Shown here piece by piece: positions 1 through 29,800 of a DNA stretch of 64,000 nt. The DNA is from Branchiostoma lanceolatum (taxonomy: Eukaryota > Chordata > Leptocardii > Amphioxiformes > Branchiostomatidae). The DNA lies in contig NC_089724.1 of NCBI RefSeq assembly GCF_035083965.1, positions 16,176,410 through 16,240,409 on the forward strand, in the 5' to 3' direction. The notes beneath the pieces were generated by a model. It saw nothing but the letters and a program-made list of their open reading frames with translations, had not been told where the DNA came from and searched no databases. Numbering within the stretch: position 1 is the first letter of the stretch; every line of letters begins with the position of its first letter. Position numbers and translations under genes: made by a program.

Positions 1-1057
1 GTAAGTCTACTTAGATCCGCGGTATAATTAGATCCGCGGAATCCGCGGCGACCTCTGCGCCGCGAATCAATTTCCCCGCGGATATGTTTATCGTACTTTT
101 GCCCCCCTCCCCACATTTACGAGTGAGCTCGACTTCAGGGAAAAGCGACACATAAACAATGCACGCGATTGTGTAAAACATGACAAACTTTTACACAGTA
201 CATACGTGTAAACAAGTGATATTACATATGATTCGCAGAAGTTTGGCCGAGCGGCGTCGCTACTCCCGACCGCTACACATATACAGTAGTAATTTACCGA
301 GAAATCAGAAAATAATTATCGACATACACGCCACAATTTGGGCTTTGCATTGTTGTTAGGGGCTTGGGGACGCCGTCTACCGTTGTACAATCACACTCTT
401 TTGTTTCTTGCTATTGTTATGCTTGCAAACAATCGATATCGGTGCCTCTGACATACGTTGATCTCATTAAAAACCTGTTTTTCAAGAAAGCGAGCAAAAA
501 TACGTAAAGAAAAACAAGATTTTCACCCGAGCATTTGAGTCCCTACGCTGTGATTTGCCGCCATTTGCCGCCATTTGTGGTCGTATTCGGTGGAGAATGT
601 ATTCCTTTAATTTTCTTCCCGTGAAAATTCTGCTTACGTAGCGTAGATGACTCGTATTTTACGCCTTGATTTTACTTCAAGATACGGCGCGCTAGCGGCA
701 GGGCCGGGCTGGGCCGCCATCTTTGTTTACTCATGTTTACCGCTGTTCTAAGCGCTGATTGGTTCGAGTCAGAAAAACTGTGCTCTGATTGGTTGACTGC
801 AAGATTTCACGTGATCACAAGGCAGGAAGTCCCCGTCACAGTTTCGGCGTAGACCGCATTTTGTGACGATTTTGAAGCAGTTTTGTAGCGACCTTCGTAA
901 CATTTTTTATTTTTAAAAATTGAACAAGCATTTTCTGATGGCAGTATTCAGTTGCTGTTTTTTCTACTCATCGCCCAGCGCGAATTTAGAACCACCGCGG
1001 ATTTACCATTTGCCCGAAACCGCGGATTTTAGGCCCCGCGGATCTAAGTAGACTTAC
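1..1057. mobile_element. Non-autonomous DNA transposon with 22-bp perfect terminal inverted repeats
   Basis: The first 22 bases (starting GTAAGTCTACTTAGATCCGC) are the exact reverse complement of positions 1036-1057. Inside each end the motif CCGCGGAT is repeated several times (about positions 15-85 and 995-1045), like subterminal transposase-binding repeats. No ORF of useful size lies inside, so this is a non-autonomous element. It sits in an intron of INTS3. The left flank lies outside the window, so neither a target-site duplication nor a TIR longer than 22 bp can be checked; the superfamily is not assigned. Confidence 0.85.
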
Positions 1058-1137
1058 AGTATGCAAATGTGTAAGTCATTTGCATGAATAGAATTGTTCA
1101 TGGAGATATGAGGTTGTGGAACTCTTGTTTTTCCTGT

Positions 1138-1345
1138 ATTGGTGCAAAAAATTACAGCACTTTTAATTCATTTATTTTTGCGGGGATTAGATTTTGCAAT
1201 GTTTTAGGTTTGCAGTTGAAGCAATTCTGTAGTACAGTAGTACTGGAAATGCATATTTGTGGTGTCATGATTATACAGCGGAGAGATCACCACAAGACAA
1301 AAAAAAACATGTAAATAAAACAACTCCAAATATTTCCAAATCTAA
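1138..1345 (-). repeat. Dispersed MITE-like repeat, TACTGTA family, copy A
   Basis: About 200 bp that matches, in reverse complement, a block at 20766-20944. The shared core around 1215-1270 reads TTGAAGCAATTCTGTAGTAC, then AATGCATATTTGTGGTGTCA. Further copies are at 2630-2830, 15092-15235 and probably 13445-13622. It lies in the INTS3 intron before the first visible exon. Confidence 0.6.
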
Positions 1346-1402
1346 AGTTACCGTCTATGGTGTAAATTAGAATGTACTAAAATATGCAAATGACTTTCCC
1401 AG

Positions 1403-3714
1403 ACCGACGTTAGAGATGGTACGGTACGTGATGATTCGCGACTGCAGCGAGCAGGACCACTTCACCACGTGCATCCTGCGGCAGTGGTCGCTGGACCATG
1501 AGGAGAGACTGGCGGACCTGGTCAAGTCCATGGTCTTCAAGTTCAGCAGCAGCACACCCACTAGGAAAAGTAAAAGGTTTGTCTGAACCTTTTTTATTCA
1601 TGACAAGCTCAAATCGACATGCAGGCCACTTTTCATTGAGGTCATGAGGAAAGAGGTAAGGGCCAGATAAAATATAACAGAGATACAAATTACATACAGT
1701 TGTAGGTGAAATGGAGTTGACACTGCAAAACTTTCTTGTGATATTCAGTTCATTTTTGCTATCAAACGGATATTTCTTCTTTCCTGTATAAGAAAGACAC
1801 AGGATATTGTAAGAGAGTGCATTCGTCATTTCGGGTGGTGACGTGAAGCCAGCGACCCTGTGTATGAGGGGGCTAAAGGCCTCTAGAGTCAAACCTCTGC
1901 ATGTAAAAGAACCCAACACACTTAAAAGAAGAGTAGAGGTGACCAGTCCTGGTGTGCTGATGCTGAAAATGAGAGCGGTAGCGAAGCATCATGCTTTACC
2001 TCAATGGAGGATTACAAAAGTACAGCTTGTACCCGTAACATGTTTCGTAGGTTGCCGAGTCACATGTGAACCGACAGTATTGTACTAAGACAGAGTTTTC
2101 CATTTTCAGAAGCACAAGTAGTCGTCAGCCAACCCCGACAACTCACCAGGTGCTGGGACACCTGGATAATCTGCGCCAGGTGTGCACACCAAGACAGACA
2201 TGTGAGTATGACTTCTCTGGACCTATCTTATCTATTACCTTGTGTTCTTGTTGACTTTATTTTTCTTTGCCACATCTAGGGAGACCAAAGCATTCATGTG
2301 CCTTCCAGTACAGGTCTTTTTCTTCATCTACTAAACCTGAAAACCACAATAATCACTTATGTAGTTTGTGGGGCTCTCATGTTGAAACAGTGCAGCTTAC
2401 TATGTTATCTGGTAATTTGATCAAACATTTTGCTAGGAGTGTGTCTAGGTGATGTACTTCTCCACTTTGTTGTGTTGCAGTTTTTGGTCAGGAAGCCCTC
2501 CTGCAGGCCCTCCAACACATCCAGCAGAGCTGTAGTGACATGCTGAAAACTAAGTGAGTTGGGCCGTCAAGAACAGTTACTTATTATCAACTACAGCAGG
2601 TTATTGATTAGATTTCTGTTCACCATATAGCCGTATTCATTAATTTTTGCAGGGACCTAATTTTCCGTTAAGAGGAAAGGAGTTTTCATGATGTTTCAAG
2701 TTCTCGGTTGGAGCAAATCTGTAGTATAGAAGTAATACATTGGAAACCCATATTCGCAGTGTCATGAAAACTGTGAAAACAGAACTGCAAACATTTCAAG
2801 ATTTCCAGTAGTTGGTACTAGAGATAGTACAATGTATTTTGCAGCAACACAAAAATAACTTCCATCAACTCAATTCTGGCCTGGCACCTGCGGCTATGCA
2901 TTACTACATTGTGCATGTATATTGTACATGTAGCAGTACGTGAGAAGTCTAGTTCATTGCACCTTTTGTGTTGGTCCAGGTTCAGTGATCTGTTTGCCCT
3001 CGCTGAAGACTTTGAGGATTCCTCCAGACCGACCAGACAAAAGACCAGGAAAGTGTCAAACACCAGTCCCAAACCCACAAAGAGAACGGCCCCGCGGGAA
3101 CCTGACTCTTCATCAGAGAGTGACACCGTAAGTGCCTGTCTCTTGAATTAATTTTTAGAATCTTCAGTGTAGAAGACCTTGTGGTTAGGGTTGTTGACTT
3201 AGAATCTAAAGGTTCTGGGTGCAAATCCCTTACAAAGCCCAATGTTGTGCCGTGGGAAAAGCACTTTAAACCTATTTCCTCACTCGACTCCGGTGAAAAT
3301 GAGTATCTCTCCTCCGTTAGAGACATCCTCTTGGATGGGACGTAAAACCTGAGGTTCCGTGTTTGAGGAGAGCCACACCTTGAGCACATAATAGATCCCA
3401 CCACTCTACTGTCAATAAGAGTAGGGGTCCATCTAGGTGTGAGTGGACCAAACCTTACAGTTTGGTCTAACACTGTGCAAAACTGGGGTGTTACGCCTAA
3501 AAGCAGTTTACGAAACAATTTAAAAATTTTGGTACAATAATATTTCACATCTTGTGGTAAGTGCTATGTGATGAACATGAAACTGTGCCATGCCTACACA
3601 TTGATCTATTGCTTACAAATACATTTATATCCTTTTACACAGGAGGAAGTCAGGTCCAAACCTCCCAAGAAGAAAAAGAAGTCCTCGGCTGCAGTAGCAT
3701 CAGACAGTGACTGA
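1403..3714 (+). CDS. INTS3: Integrator complex subunit 3 (SOSS subunit A), C-terminal exons
   Basis: Five exons with canonical splice sites and matching phases: 1403-1576, 2110-2201, 2481-2553, 2980-3127 and 3643-3714 (stop TGA). They encode about 186 C-terminal residues. Recognition rests on the end of the protein: KFSDLFALAEDFEDSS, then a Ser/Lys/Arg-rich tail finishing KKKKKSSAAVASDSD, which matches the known INTS3 C-terminus (KFSDLFxLAEEYEDSS ... SSAVGSDSD). INTS3 is a nuclear scaffold of the Integrator snRNA-processing complex and of the SOSS single-strand-DNA sensor complex (family knowledge). The first visible exon starts inside a codon, so upstream exons lie to the left of the window. 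The lysine run is a likely nuclear localisation signal. The gene converges on HECTD2. Confidence 0.9.
1838..1995 (+). repeat. SINE 3' fragment in INTS3 intron
   Basis: Contains CATGTAAAAGAACCCAACAC, followed by a GC-richer block. This resembles the 3' portion of the tRNA-derived SINEs seen elsewhere in the window. No tRNA head is visible, so it is a truncated copy. Confidence 0.35.
2630..2830 (-). repeat. Dispersed MITE-like repeat, TACTGTA family, copy B
   Basis: Aligns by eye with the reverse complement of 20766-20944: near 2800 it reads CAAACATTTCAAGATTTCCA where that copy has CAAACTTTTCAAGATTTACA, and both share the central AATCTGTAGTA / AATTCTGTAGCA core. It lies in the intron between INTS3 exons 2481-2553 and 2980-3127. 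Confidence 0.6.
3178..3475 (+). repeat. tRNA-derived SINE (family B)
   Basis: The 5' part has a pol III A-box-like stretch (TGGTTAGGGTTGTTGACTT) and a B-box-like GGGTGCAAATCCC. The body reads GGGAAAAGCACTTTAAACCT, then GATGGGACGTAAAACCTGAG. The same family occurs at 33663-34400, interrupted by a MITE. It is in the last INTS3 intron, in gene orientation. Confidence 0.6.
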
Positions 3715-3981
3715 TCTAACGATGTTACCTTTGCTATCCTTCTTCTTCTAATCTTTCCAAAATGTTTGTTGTCCTTATTCTTTATATACCTGCACAAGAA
3801 AGATAGGGCCTTCATTGTTAAACTAATTGACATTTGTATTAAGAAAGCCTTATATATTGTACATACCAGTTGTGTATATGTTACTTTTGATACTGATACC
3901 TTTGTGAAGGCCATGTAGATAGGTTAGGACGATGTCAGTTGTAATGTTGTATGGTTGGAATCTTCAATGTACAAATAGGAA

Positions 3982-3987
3982 AATAAA
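3982..3987 (+). terminator. INTS3 polyadenylation signal
   Basis: AATAAA about 270 bp after the INTS3 stop, giving a compact 3'UTR. The HECTD2 signal on the other strand is at 4139-4144. Confidence 0.75.
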
Positions 3988-4138
3988 GCTGTAGTACCAG
4001 ACTAAAAGTGTTGTATACCTGTCTTCAATAGATTATTGTTAAAACCTATTTTGCAAATCTCTTAAACTGGCAATTGTTAAGTTTTCTCTACTAAATTCTC
4101 AACAAGAGTACAGTCACAGTGGTGAAGCAGATATTTCC

Positions 4139-4144
4139 TTTATT
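4139..4144 (-). terminator. HECTD2 polyadenylation signal
   Basis: TTTATT on the plus strand is AATAAA on the minus strand. It lies about 2.1 kb past the HECTD2 stop, and the intervening AT-rich non-coding sequence (about 4120-6232) reads as 3'UTR. Other TTTATT hexamers are possible within the UTR, so the exact site used is inferred. Confidence 0.5.
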
Positions 4145-5364
4145 GAGGTTTGCACATCAAATCTACACAGATCTCTCTTCCATCAAATTGCTAGTTCTAA
4201 ACAGTCGTAGATTAGACACACATTTAACACATGGACATGCAACAAAAACAGCTAGACTTTTTTTTTTTTAAAGTTTTACATTCAAATCTAACAGAGAAGT
4301 GACACGTGACAACATTTTTAAGATGGTGCTTTTGCGTGTAGGAAGCAGTAGATGGCTTAAATTGATAAACATCTCGAACAAAACATCACGCAAGTACAAG
4401 CTGATTTTTGCTGTGTAACCAATTCTGTAACAATGCTTGGGTGCAACAATACATGGAGGTGAGCTCTAGCTAATTTTTTTCAGAACAGATTTCTGATAAC
4501 AGCAAAATGATTTTACTTGTTTTGGATGACCATGAAATGGTCCCCACTTCGCCACACAAAAAAACTCTTATTACACACAATAAAATTTAATGATACATGT
4601 ACCAAGGAAAATTATTTATCTACCAGAGGTACAATGTAGTGGACATAAATGTTAACATTGCCAGTTGCCCTTGGTTTTTCCGAAACAGCACATACGGTAT
4701 GTCCCTGGTGAATGGACCGCTTTAAAATATTGCAGCAGAAGCTCCAAATAAAGAGTCTAACTTGTCTTTGATATGCATAGAAGAGTACCATAGGTTCTTC
4801 AAATTGGCCACCATGCACATAACGGTGGTCATTTCATGATTGTTATAACATAACTTTTAGGAAGATTTCACAAATATCTGGAATGTGGAATATTTGCCAA
4901 ACATGATTTAGACACCCTTCGAACTTGATGGAAACATTTTCAAAAAGAAAAACATAAAAAGATATCTGTAAAACATTAAAAGATATCTGAAAAACCATGG
5001 ACATACTTCAAGATATATTACATATGCATGCTAACACATCAACAACTTGCTGTGATGGAAAATTTGATCAGGCAAGTTGAAACACTGATTGCAACTTTGC
5101 CAAGAAACACTAAAACCGAATGTACAAACCAGTTAACGAAAAATGGAAAACCTTTGCTATCTCTGAGCCATGCATTGAAAAAAATTAAAAAGATTTTTGG
5201 CCATGCACAGTTTCAGGGATTGCAGTGTCATAACTACAGAAATTATATACAACATAATATATATTAATATCCAAATAAACACAGCCAGAAAATGTTACAC
5301 ACTCCAAAAGACTGCTATATATTGCACTTCAAAGTATTTGTAAATACTATTTGTTTCCTAATTG

Positions 5365-5383
5365 TGTGTGTGTGTGTGTGTTA
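5365..5383. repeat. GT dinucleotide microsatellite
   Basis: A run of about nine GT units within the HECTD2 3'UTR region. Confidence 0.8.
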
Positions 5384-6232
5384 CAGTGTGTGTACAATGT
5401 ACATATACAAATGTATACGGATAGAGTGTATATGTATGGAATGTTAAAGTTACAGGCAATTCTAAAAATCTCTATCTACATATCTACAGCATTTACACCA
5501 AACAATTGGACTAGATACATTTCCCATAGGGAACAAAGGAATCAATGGCCTGTATCAACATAAAACAACAGTTACTACACTGTCGAAATAATGTACCGTA
5601 TGTCAAACAATACACAATAGGTTAAAAGGCACACATTCATGATCATGCAGAAATGTATAACATTACGTTCTTTGCTTTAATATCCTGATTCTATACAGCA
5701 AGATGAAACGGAGTTGATATTATTGTCATTAAATTGCACAAAGGAGACTTACCAAGTATTTGGCAACAATTGTTTCCTGTTTGAGTACAGGTGCATGTAT
5801 GCACAGCCACAAGTTCCCAGCATAATAAGCATACTTATTGTAGGACGTGTGTTTCATTATGAAACACCTCCAACTTGACAGTGTGATTCTGTTTCATACG
5901 AAGCTTGGAAACAGCAACAAAAATTATGGAATACTAACTCTTTACCAAAGGCCACAGAGAAGTTGTTTCTGGGAATTGCGTGTATACACATGTGCCTACC
6001 TACATGTATAAGGCCTTGAAAGGCCATCCCACTTGCATAGGGTTACCATTTTGGGTGACAAGTAATGAATTCAAATTTAAGCACATTGCTTGTCAAGCGG
6101 AAATTGCATAAAAACCTTTGCCTGGGCCCCCACAATCTTGCACTTTGTTCAAAACTACACCTTTTTGTGCCACACTACACAATAGTTATTTAAACACTGT
6201 GCACCTGATACCTAAAAGAGCTCTTGTCCTAG

Positions 6233-24467
<18,235 letters not shown>

Positions 24468-24960
24468 TACATTACCTGTCGATTCGCACTTTCTTTGTGC
24501 AGGGGAAGAACACTTGAGGAAAATGTCGTCCCACGACAAGACCGATCGCCAGTTCCCGCGCTTTACTGGACTTTATGTCTTGCATAGCAGTCACATTTAG
24601 GTCAGATTACACGAATAAAGAGCTTTACTATTGTTCCACGCTAACATGGTGCCTGTGCGTGCGTATAAACGAGAATAAGGACATCAAGAAACGTCAAGGT
24701 ATGACTTCAAAATACGCCGGCACACCGTCTTGGAATGTTGGTCGAGAGTGAGGCTTTGTAAGTGCAAAGGTCAGGGGATTCGCCCATTCACACAAGCTAA
24801 GGGGTGCTGGTGCTCTACCGTACCTCAACTGCATGAGTGTTTGTTTACGACAACAACAACAAAGAGTTTTTAAGTGCTGCAAACAAATTAAGGGGGCTGG
24901 TCATTGTCTATTCACCTCCCTTTCTGTCTCTCTCGTCTTTCTGTCTCCCCGCTCTCTCTG

Positions 24961-25905
24961 CATTTCTGTCTCCATTCCTCTCTCTCTCTCTCTCATTTCA
25001 ACCCACCATACGATGGGTTTGCGGATTCGATGGGGTGGTCTACAGGGGTGGGCTAGTGGGGTGGGCTACCTCAGCATCTACCCTTTCTGGGCCTCAAGGC
25101 TATGCATGGGGGTTAGCATCGAATGGAAAAGATGGGTCACTGTGGGTGGGCCGGAAGGAATGCAACTGATCATATTGCTTTGGGGATGCTACATTGGGGG
25201 GTGGAGGTTGGCAATGAGCATACATTTACATCGTGCAGGAGTTTGTTATCCCCAGTTTCAGATTTTTAAACATGGAGGGCCATGTTCCCTGTTCCTTTAC
25301 TGCTCAGTCAGGCCAACATGACAGTTAAGCATTGTGGCTACACGAAAGAAATGAGCAACAAAAGCAACAATATAGTCATTGTACAAACACACAGTTTTTT
25401 TTTTTTTGTAGAAATCATTGTACATTGTATACAAGCACATGCATTCAGGTACATTCCAGTCTAAATGTGAGACATATGTTTTGAATTCTGTCAAACAAAG
25501 GCTCTCTCATTCCCTAGCTGCCCTATCCAACTTCCAGTTTATTTCCCCTTGTACCTCTTCCCTTACATCCTATTGTATACTGAGTACTTAGAAGTTTCTT
25601 TATGAAAAATGGCTTTTCTACCAGTCTTGGTGGAGTTCATTGCTGCTACCTACCCCCCCCCCCCCTGCCATATGATCAGCTGTTGCCTTCCCTCTAGCCC
25701 ACCCACAGCTTGACCCAGTTCCTCTTCAAGGAAATTCCATAAGAGGCCAAACCCCCATACATAGCCTTGAGGCCCAGAAAGGGTAGATGCTGAGGTAGCC
25801 CACCCCACTAGCCCACCCCTCTAGACCACCCCATCGAATCCGCAAACCCCCATACGATATTATTCATGTGACACTCGACTGTTGCGCATGAAAGTTCTGA
25901 TCCTC
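24961..25905. repeat. Large inverted (fold-back) repeat between HECTD2 and the LGR gene
   Basis: Left arm about 25010-25180 and right arm about 25665-25855 are reverse complements over about 170-190 bp. The best match is 25020-25110 against 25755-25845, both carrying GATTCGATGGGGTGGTCTA (or its complement). The spacer is about 480 bp. A CT-rich run precedes the left arm and a poly-C tract (about 25654-25665) lies just outside the right-arm match. It lies in the 2.4-kb region from which HECTD2 (-) and the LGR gene (+) diverge. Confidence 0.8.
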
Positions 25906-26847
25906 ACCCATATCACTGGCCCGAAACTTGATCATATGTGCAGAATGAAAAAAACGCATGCTGCATGGGGTGGCATTGTTTTCATTTCTACGGACACAAA
26001 AACTATAATCTATAATTGATAGAGACATATTAATCATTATGTCCTACCGCCAACATGGCACATGTCAACTCGACCCCGACCATCTTTCGAAAACACCATG
26101 TACCAAATCTTTATAACGTTATCCTTTATAAAATTACAACAGAGGGTTATACGTACGATCACATCATCTTGAAATCTCTTGACTCTTACAAATTCTACAT
26201 TCTATCTTTTCGAAGGGAAAATCGGGTTGGATTGCGAATCATATCGATAATTGTAGGTGTACAGAGCAGGTAACGTTACCACGAGCAATCGAAATATTGA
26301 AGTTATAGCATAAAAGCGTATGCTTGCTCCCATTCTCGGTTTTAAAACTGAGCTCCGAGCACTATAGACAAAGATGGTATCTAGGCTATCTTTTTAATAC
26401 TCTCGCACTTCATGTCATAAAACACAAAAATGTTCAATCATCTCAACCGGTGACATGCGTGACAACATTTCTGCTTGTGCACGTAAATTAGAATTCTCTC
26501 CTCCACTTTTACTGGGCCCGACAGCTTCTGACTCCGCTCTATCGTTGACAGAACGACTGACTTAGCCTGGAAACTTCCAAGACATTTGGGTATATCTACT
26601 ACTTGACTATGGTTTGAACTGGTCAAAACACGCAAATGAGGGCGTTCTAGGATGAGACCAGCGCCCGGCCTAAAATGCTTCAAATATTTTCGGGTCCAAC
26701 ACATGGTTGCTGGTGTTTTTTTTAGCATCGCATTTTCAATAGCGCGAAGCTTGAATTTCTAAGTTGTATTTTTCATACAGATTAACGTCACAACTACTAA
26801 CAGCCGAGTCTACAACTTCACTGTGGCCTGGTACCCAGAGTCGGACC

Positions 26848-29800
26848 ATGGCGCTGCGTCTGTGCGTGTTTGCTATCCTAATCACCAGCGCACTGTCCCA
26901 GCTCAGGACAGCATCTGAGAGTAGGTTCATATACTCCGAACAAGGTAAGAAGACACTTTTGTTCTTTTTGTGAGTGTTTTGTGTGTCAAGAAGAAGTTGG
27001 TTTCGAGTGTAACATGCTTTGGAAAGCTAACGTTTGGAAATGACTTCGATGGCAACTTTTATACTCATATGATTTTATCGAAAGTAGCCTGAATGTGCAA
27101 TGAACGTGTCTGTTTTTCAATGACTCTCCGTGAATTTTTCATCAGTTCCATTCTCATACGATATCTCTCCGCTTCGTCATTATTGATGACATTACAGTTA
27201 TTTATTCAATGCAGTTAATGCTGTCATTGAAATTTGAGTGTTTCTCTCAACTTTCGTCCATTGAACTTCCTTGATTCAACTGTTCCATCAAACCGAGAGA
27301 ACTTCCAACTGAATTCAATAACCTGAAGGCCTTGGAAATACCCATATGTCACGAATGCTTAGTTATCTTTACATCGCTAGTTAGTACCAAGATCCTGATC
27401 TTCCATAGAAAGTATGCATGAGCATGCCTTACATTTTACACTAGGTCAGCAGCGACATCTGTCGCACATGTTTTGAATTGCAATCCTTGAAACTCAGGAA
27501 AGTATTTTGATGAGATATTTATGATTTAATGAGACAAACCTTCAGTTAAGTGTGCCCCTTTTTTCCTGTTTTCAGACAGGGTTTGTGCGCTCGGAATGGA
27601 ATCGGGAGCCATTTTGAACGAACAGGTTACTGCATGGTCGTACCAAGACTACTACACCCGACCAGCGATGGCTCGCTTTCACGAGTACGCACAACATCAT
27701 CAATATACAGTACTAGTATGCATACACAGGCGCGCATGTCATTATCAGATCACGCAGTTTCCATTCCTAACGTTTCTTAGATGCACAGAGTACATTTAAA
27801 TGTATATTGAGGAAATTGTACTGGATGAAAAACGTCACATTATCTATCAATCATCCCTTAGTACGGGTAAGGTAAGATTATAACCAAATCTTCAAATCAA
27901 GAGTCAATGGTTCGGAAATTACAACTTCTACAGATGTTTTACTTTTTCACTTTTCCCTTAGTTTGTGTCAAACGGTCTTGCCTTGAACAAAACTTGAAGC
28001 TTGAAATGAGTATTGATTTCTATCGGCTTTTGTTATGAATTAATTGTACCCAGAACATTTCAAGTGTGTAACAAGATTCATTGTTCTTTGCTCCTTGTAC
28101 CAACAGGTGTGGCTGGATATCGGGGATATCTCTAGACGAGTGGGACTTTAAGGACTGGGTGTACAGCCGCCTGCCCTACTGGATGGATAACGTGCCGTGG
28201 GAGGATTGGGACGGGCTGGAGTATCTCCAGATCGACATGGCGCTGTCGACGGAGATCACCGGGGTGGCCACCTTGGGCTACTGTCAGAAGGACTACGCCG
28301 TCACGGAGTTCACTCTCCGGTACAGCGAAGACGAGGAGAATTGGAAAACGTACAAGAACGGAACCTCGGAAGAAACTCCAGACTACGTGAGCTAACCAAC
28401 TGTTTTATGGTTCTCGAATTTGGCCGGTGTCACGAAAAATTTCAGCTTCGACAGATTTTTGCTCAGCAGGGGTGGTGCGCACGCGTGTAGTTAAGGTCAG
28501 GATTAGGATTAGGGTAGGGTTAGGTTAGGTTAGCTAAAGTCACTGGATAACTAGGACCTAAAGCCGCTTTTCCAGGAGCTCTAATAATAATTAAGTATCG
28601 ATAAAGTGTCCCTGTAAACCCCATCAAGTGTCGGGGCAAATATTCAGCAGGGGCAAAAATCTACATATCCAAGCTTTGAATCTCAGAGTCACGGTGCTCT
28701 CCATTGACACATCGATTATTAGATTTAGAGTACAAAATATGAAAATTCGCCTGTGATGGTGATTGATATCGCAAATGGCTTTGATCCAACACCAATTGAT
28801 GACATCACGTTTCTAAGGTCACGTGTCCTTAGTGATTGGCCCTTCATTGAAGTCATTATTGGCTCTATGATTGAAGCCTCTAGAAGTCTGTATCAGAGAC
28901 TGCCTGAAAATTCGGTGGGATAGCTTCTTGCGTTAGAACCATTGTTAGCACTATTCAAGGGATAGTGGCCCGCCCCGAAGTGTTTTTACGGTGACATAAC
29001 GACTAATAACCTAATGGCCAAGGAATAAACCACCGAGTGAGTGAAGCGTATGTTGTTATCATCTACCCTATCTAAACCGACATTGTTAAAAGTTGAAATC
29101 CCATCATCCATAGAAGTGTGTGTTATTGGCCTATAATCAACTCACGGCTCTCTTGGTCTTCTTCATTAACCAATGCTTATGACGTTTTGGCCGTATAACC
29201 AATGGGAATGGGGGCTTATGATTGGTCCACACAGCCTCGTATATAACTGATACTGTTAACGCTTGCCATAGATATTCATCGGAAACGAAGGGTGGCATAT
29301 CGGTATGGACAGGTCCGACGCAGTGCAGCACACGCTGGACTACCCGTTCGTGACCCGGTACGTGCGGATCTACCCCGTGGACTGGATCGGCAAGAACGGT
29401 ACCGGTGTCCAGCACAACCCCCCTGCCATGAGGGTCGAACTGTTCGGGTTTCGACTTCAGAATGGTATCGAAAATAAATCAAATCGTGTCATCTGTCTCT
29501 TTTTTTACTCAGTCATAGCTTTGAGGACCCTGTATGCTTATAGGGATTAAGATTTTTACAGCTTGAATTATCACAATGTTCTTAAGAAACATGTTGCATG
29601 TAAACTAACATTCAAACATCACATCACATAATTCCATAGTCAAGTCAAGTCAAGGCCTTTATTTCCTATTATTTATAGCTTAGGCCTATCATCCTCTCTT
29701 TTTCTTCACTGGTTAGTCCCTTTATTTGCATTAAAGAAGGTTAAGTAGTTCTTTTGTCATGGTGTATCATACTACTATGCATGATTACAAATGTTTTTGT

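Noticed and set aside
26438..26973. Open frames on both strands around the LGR start
   Set aside because: The minus frames are antisense to the 5' UTR and first exon; the plus frame ending at 26973 is read-through of exon 1 into the intron.
28497..28540. TTAGG/TTAGGG-like repeats
   Set aside because: Only a handful of irregular units; not a telomere or a clear interstitial telomeric array.
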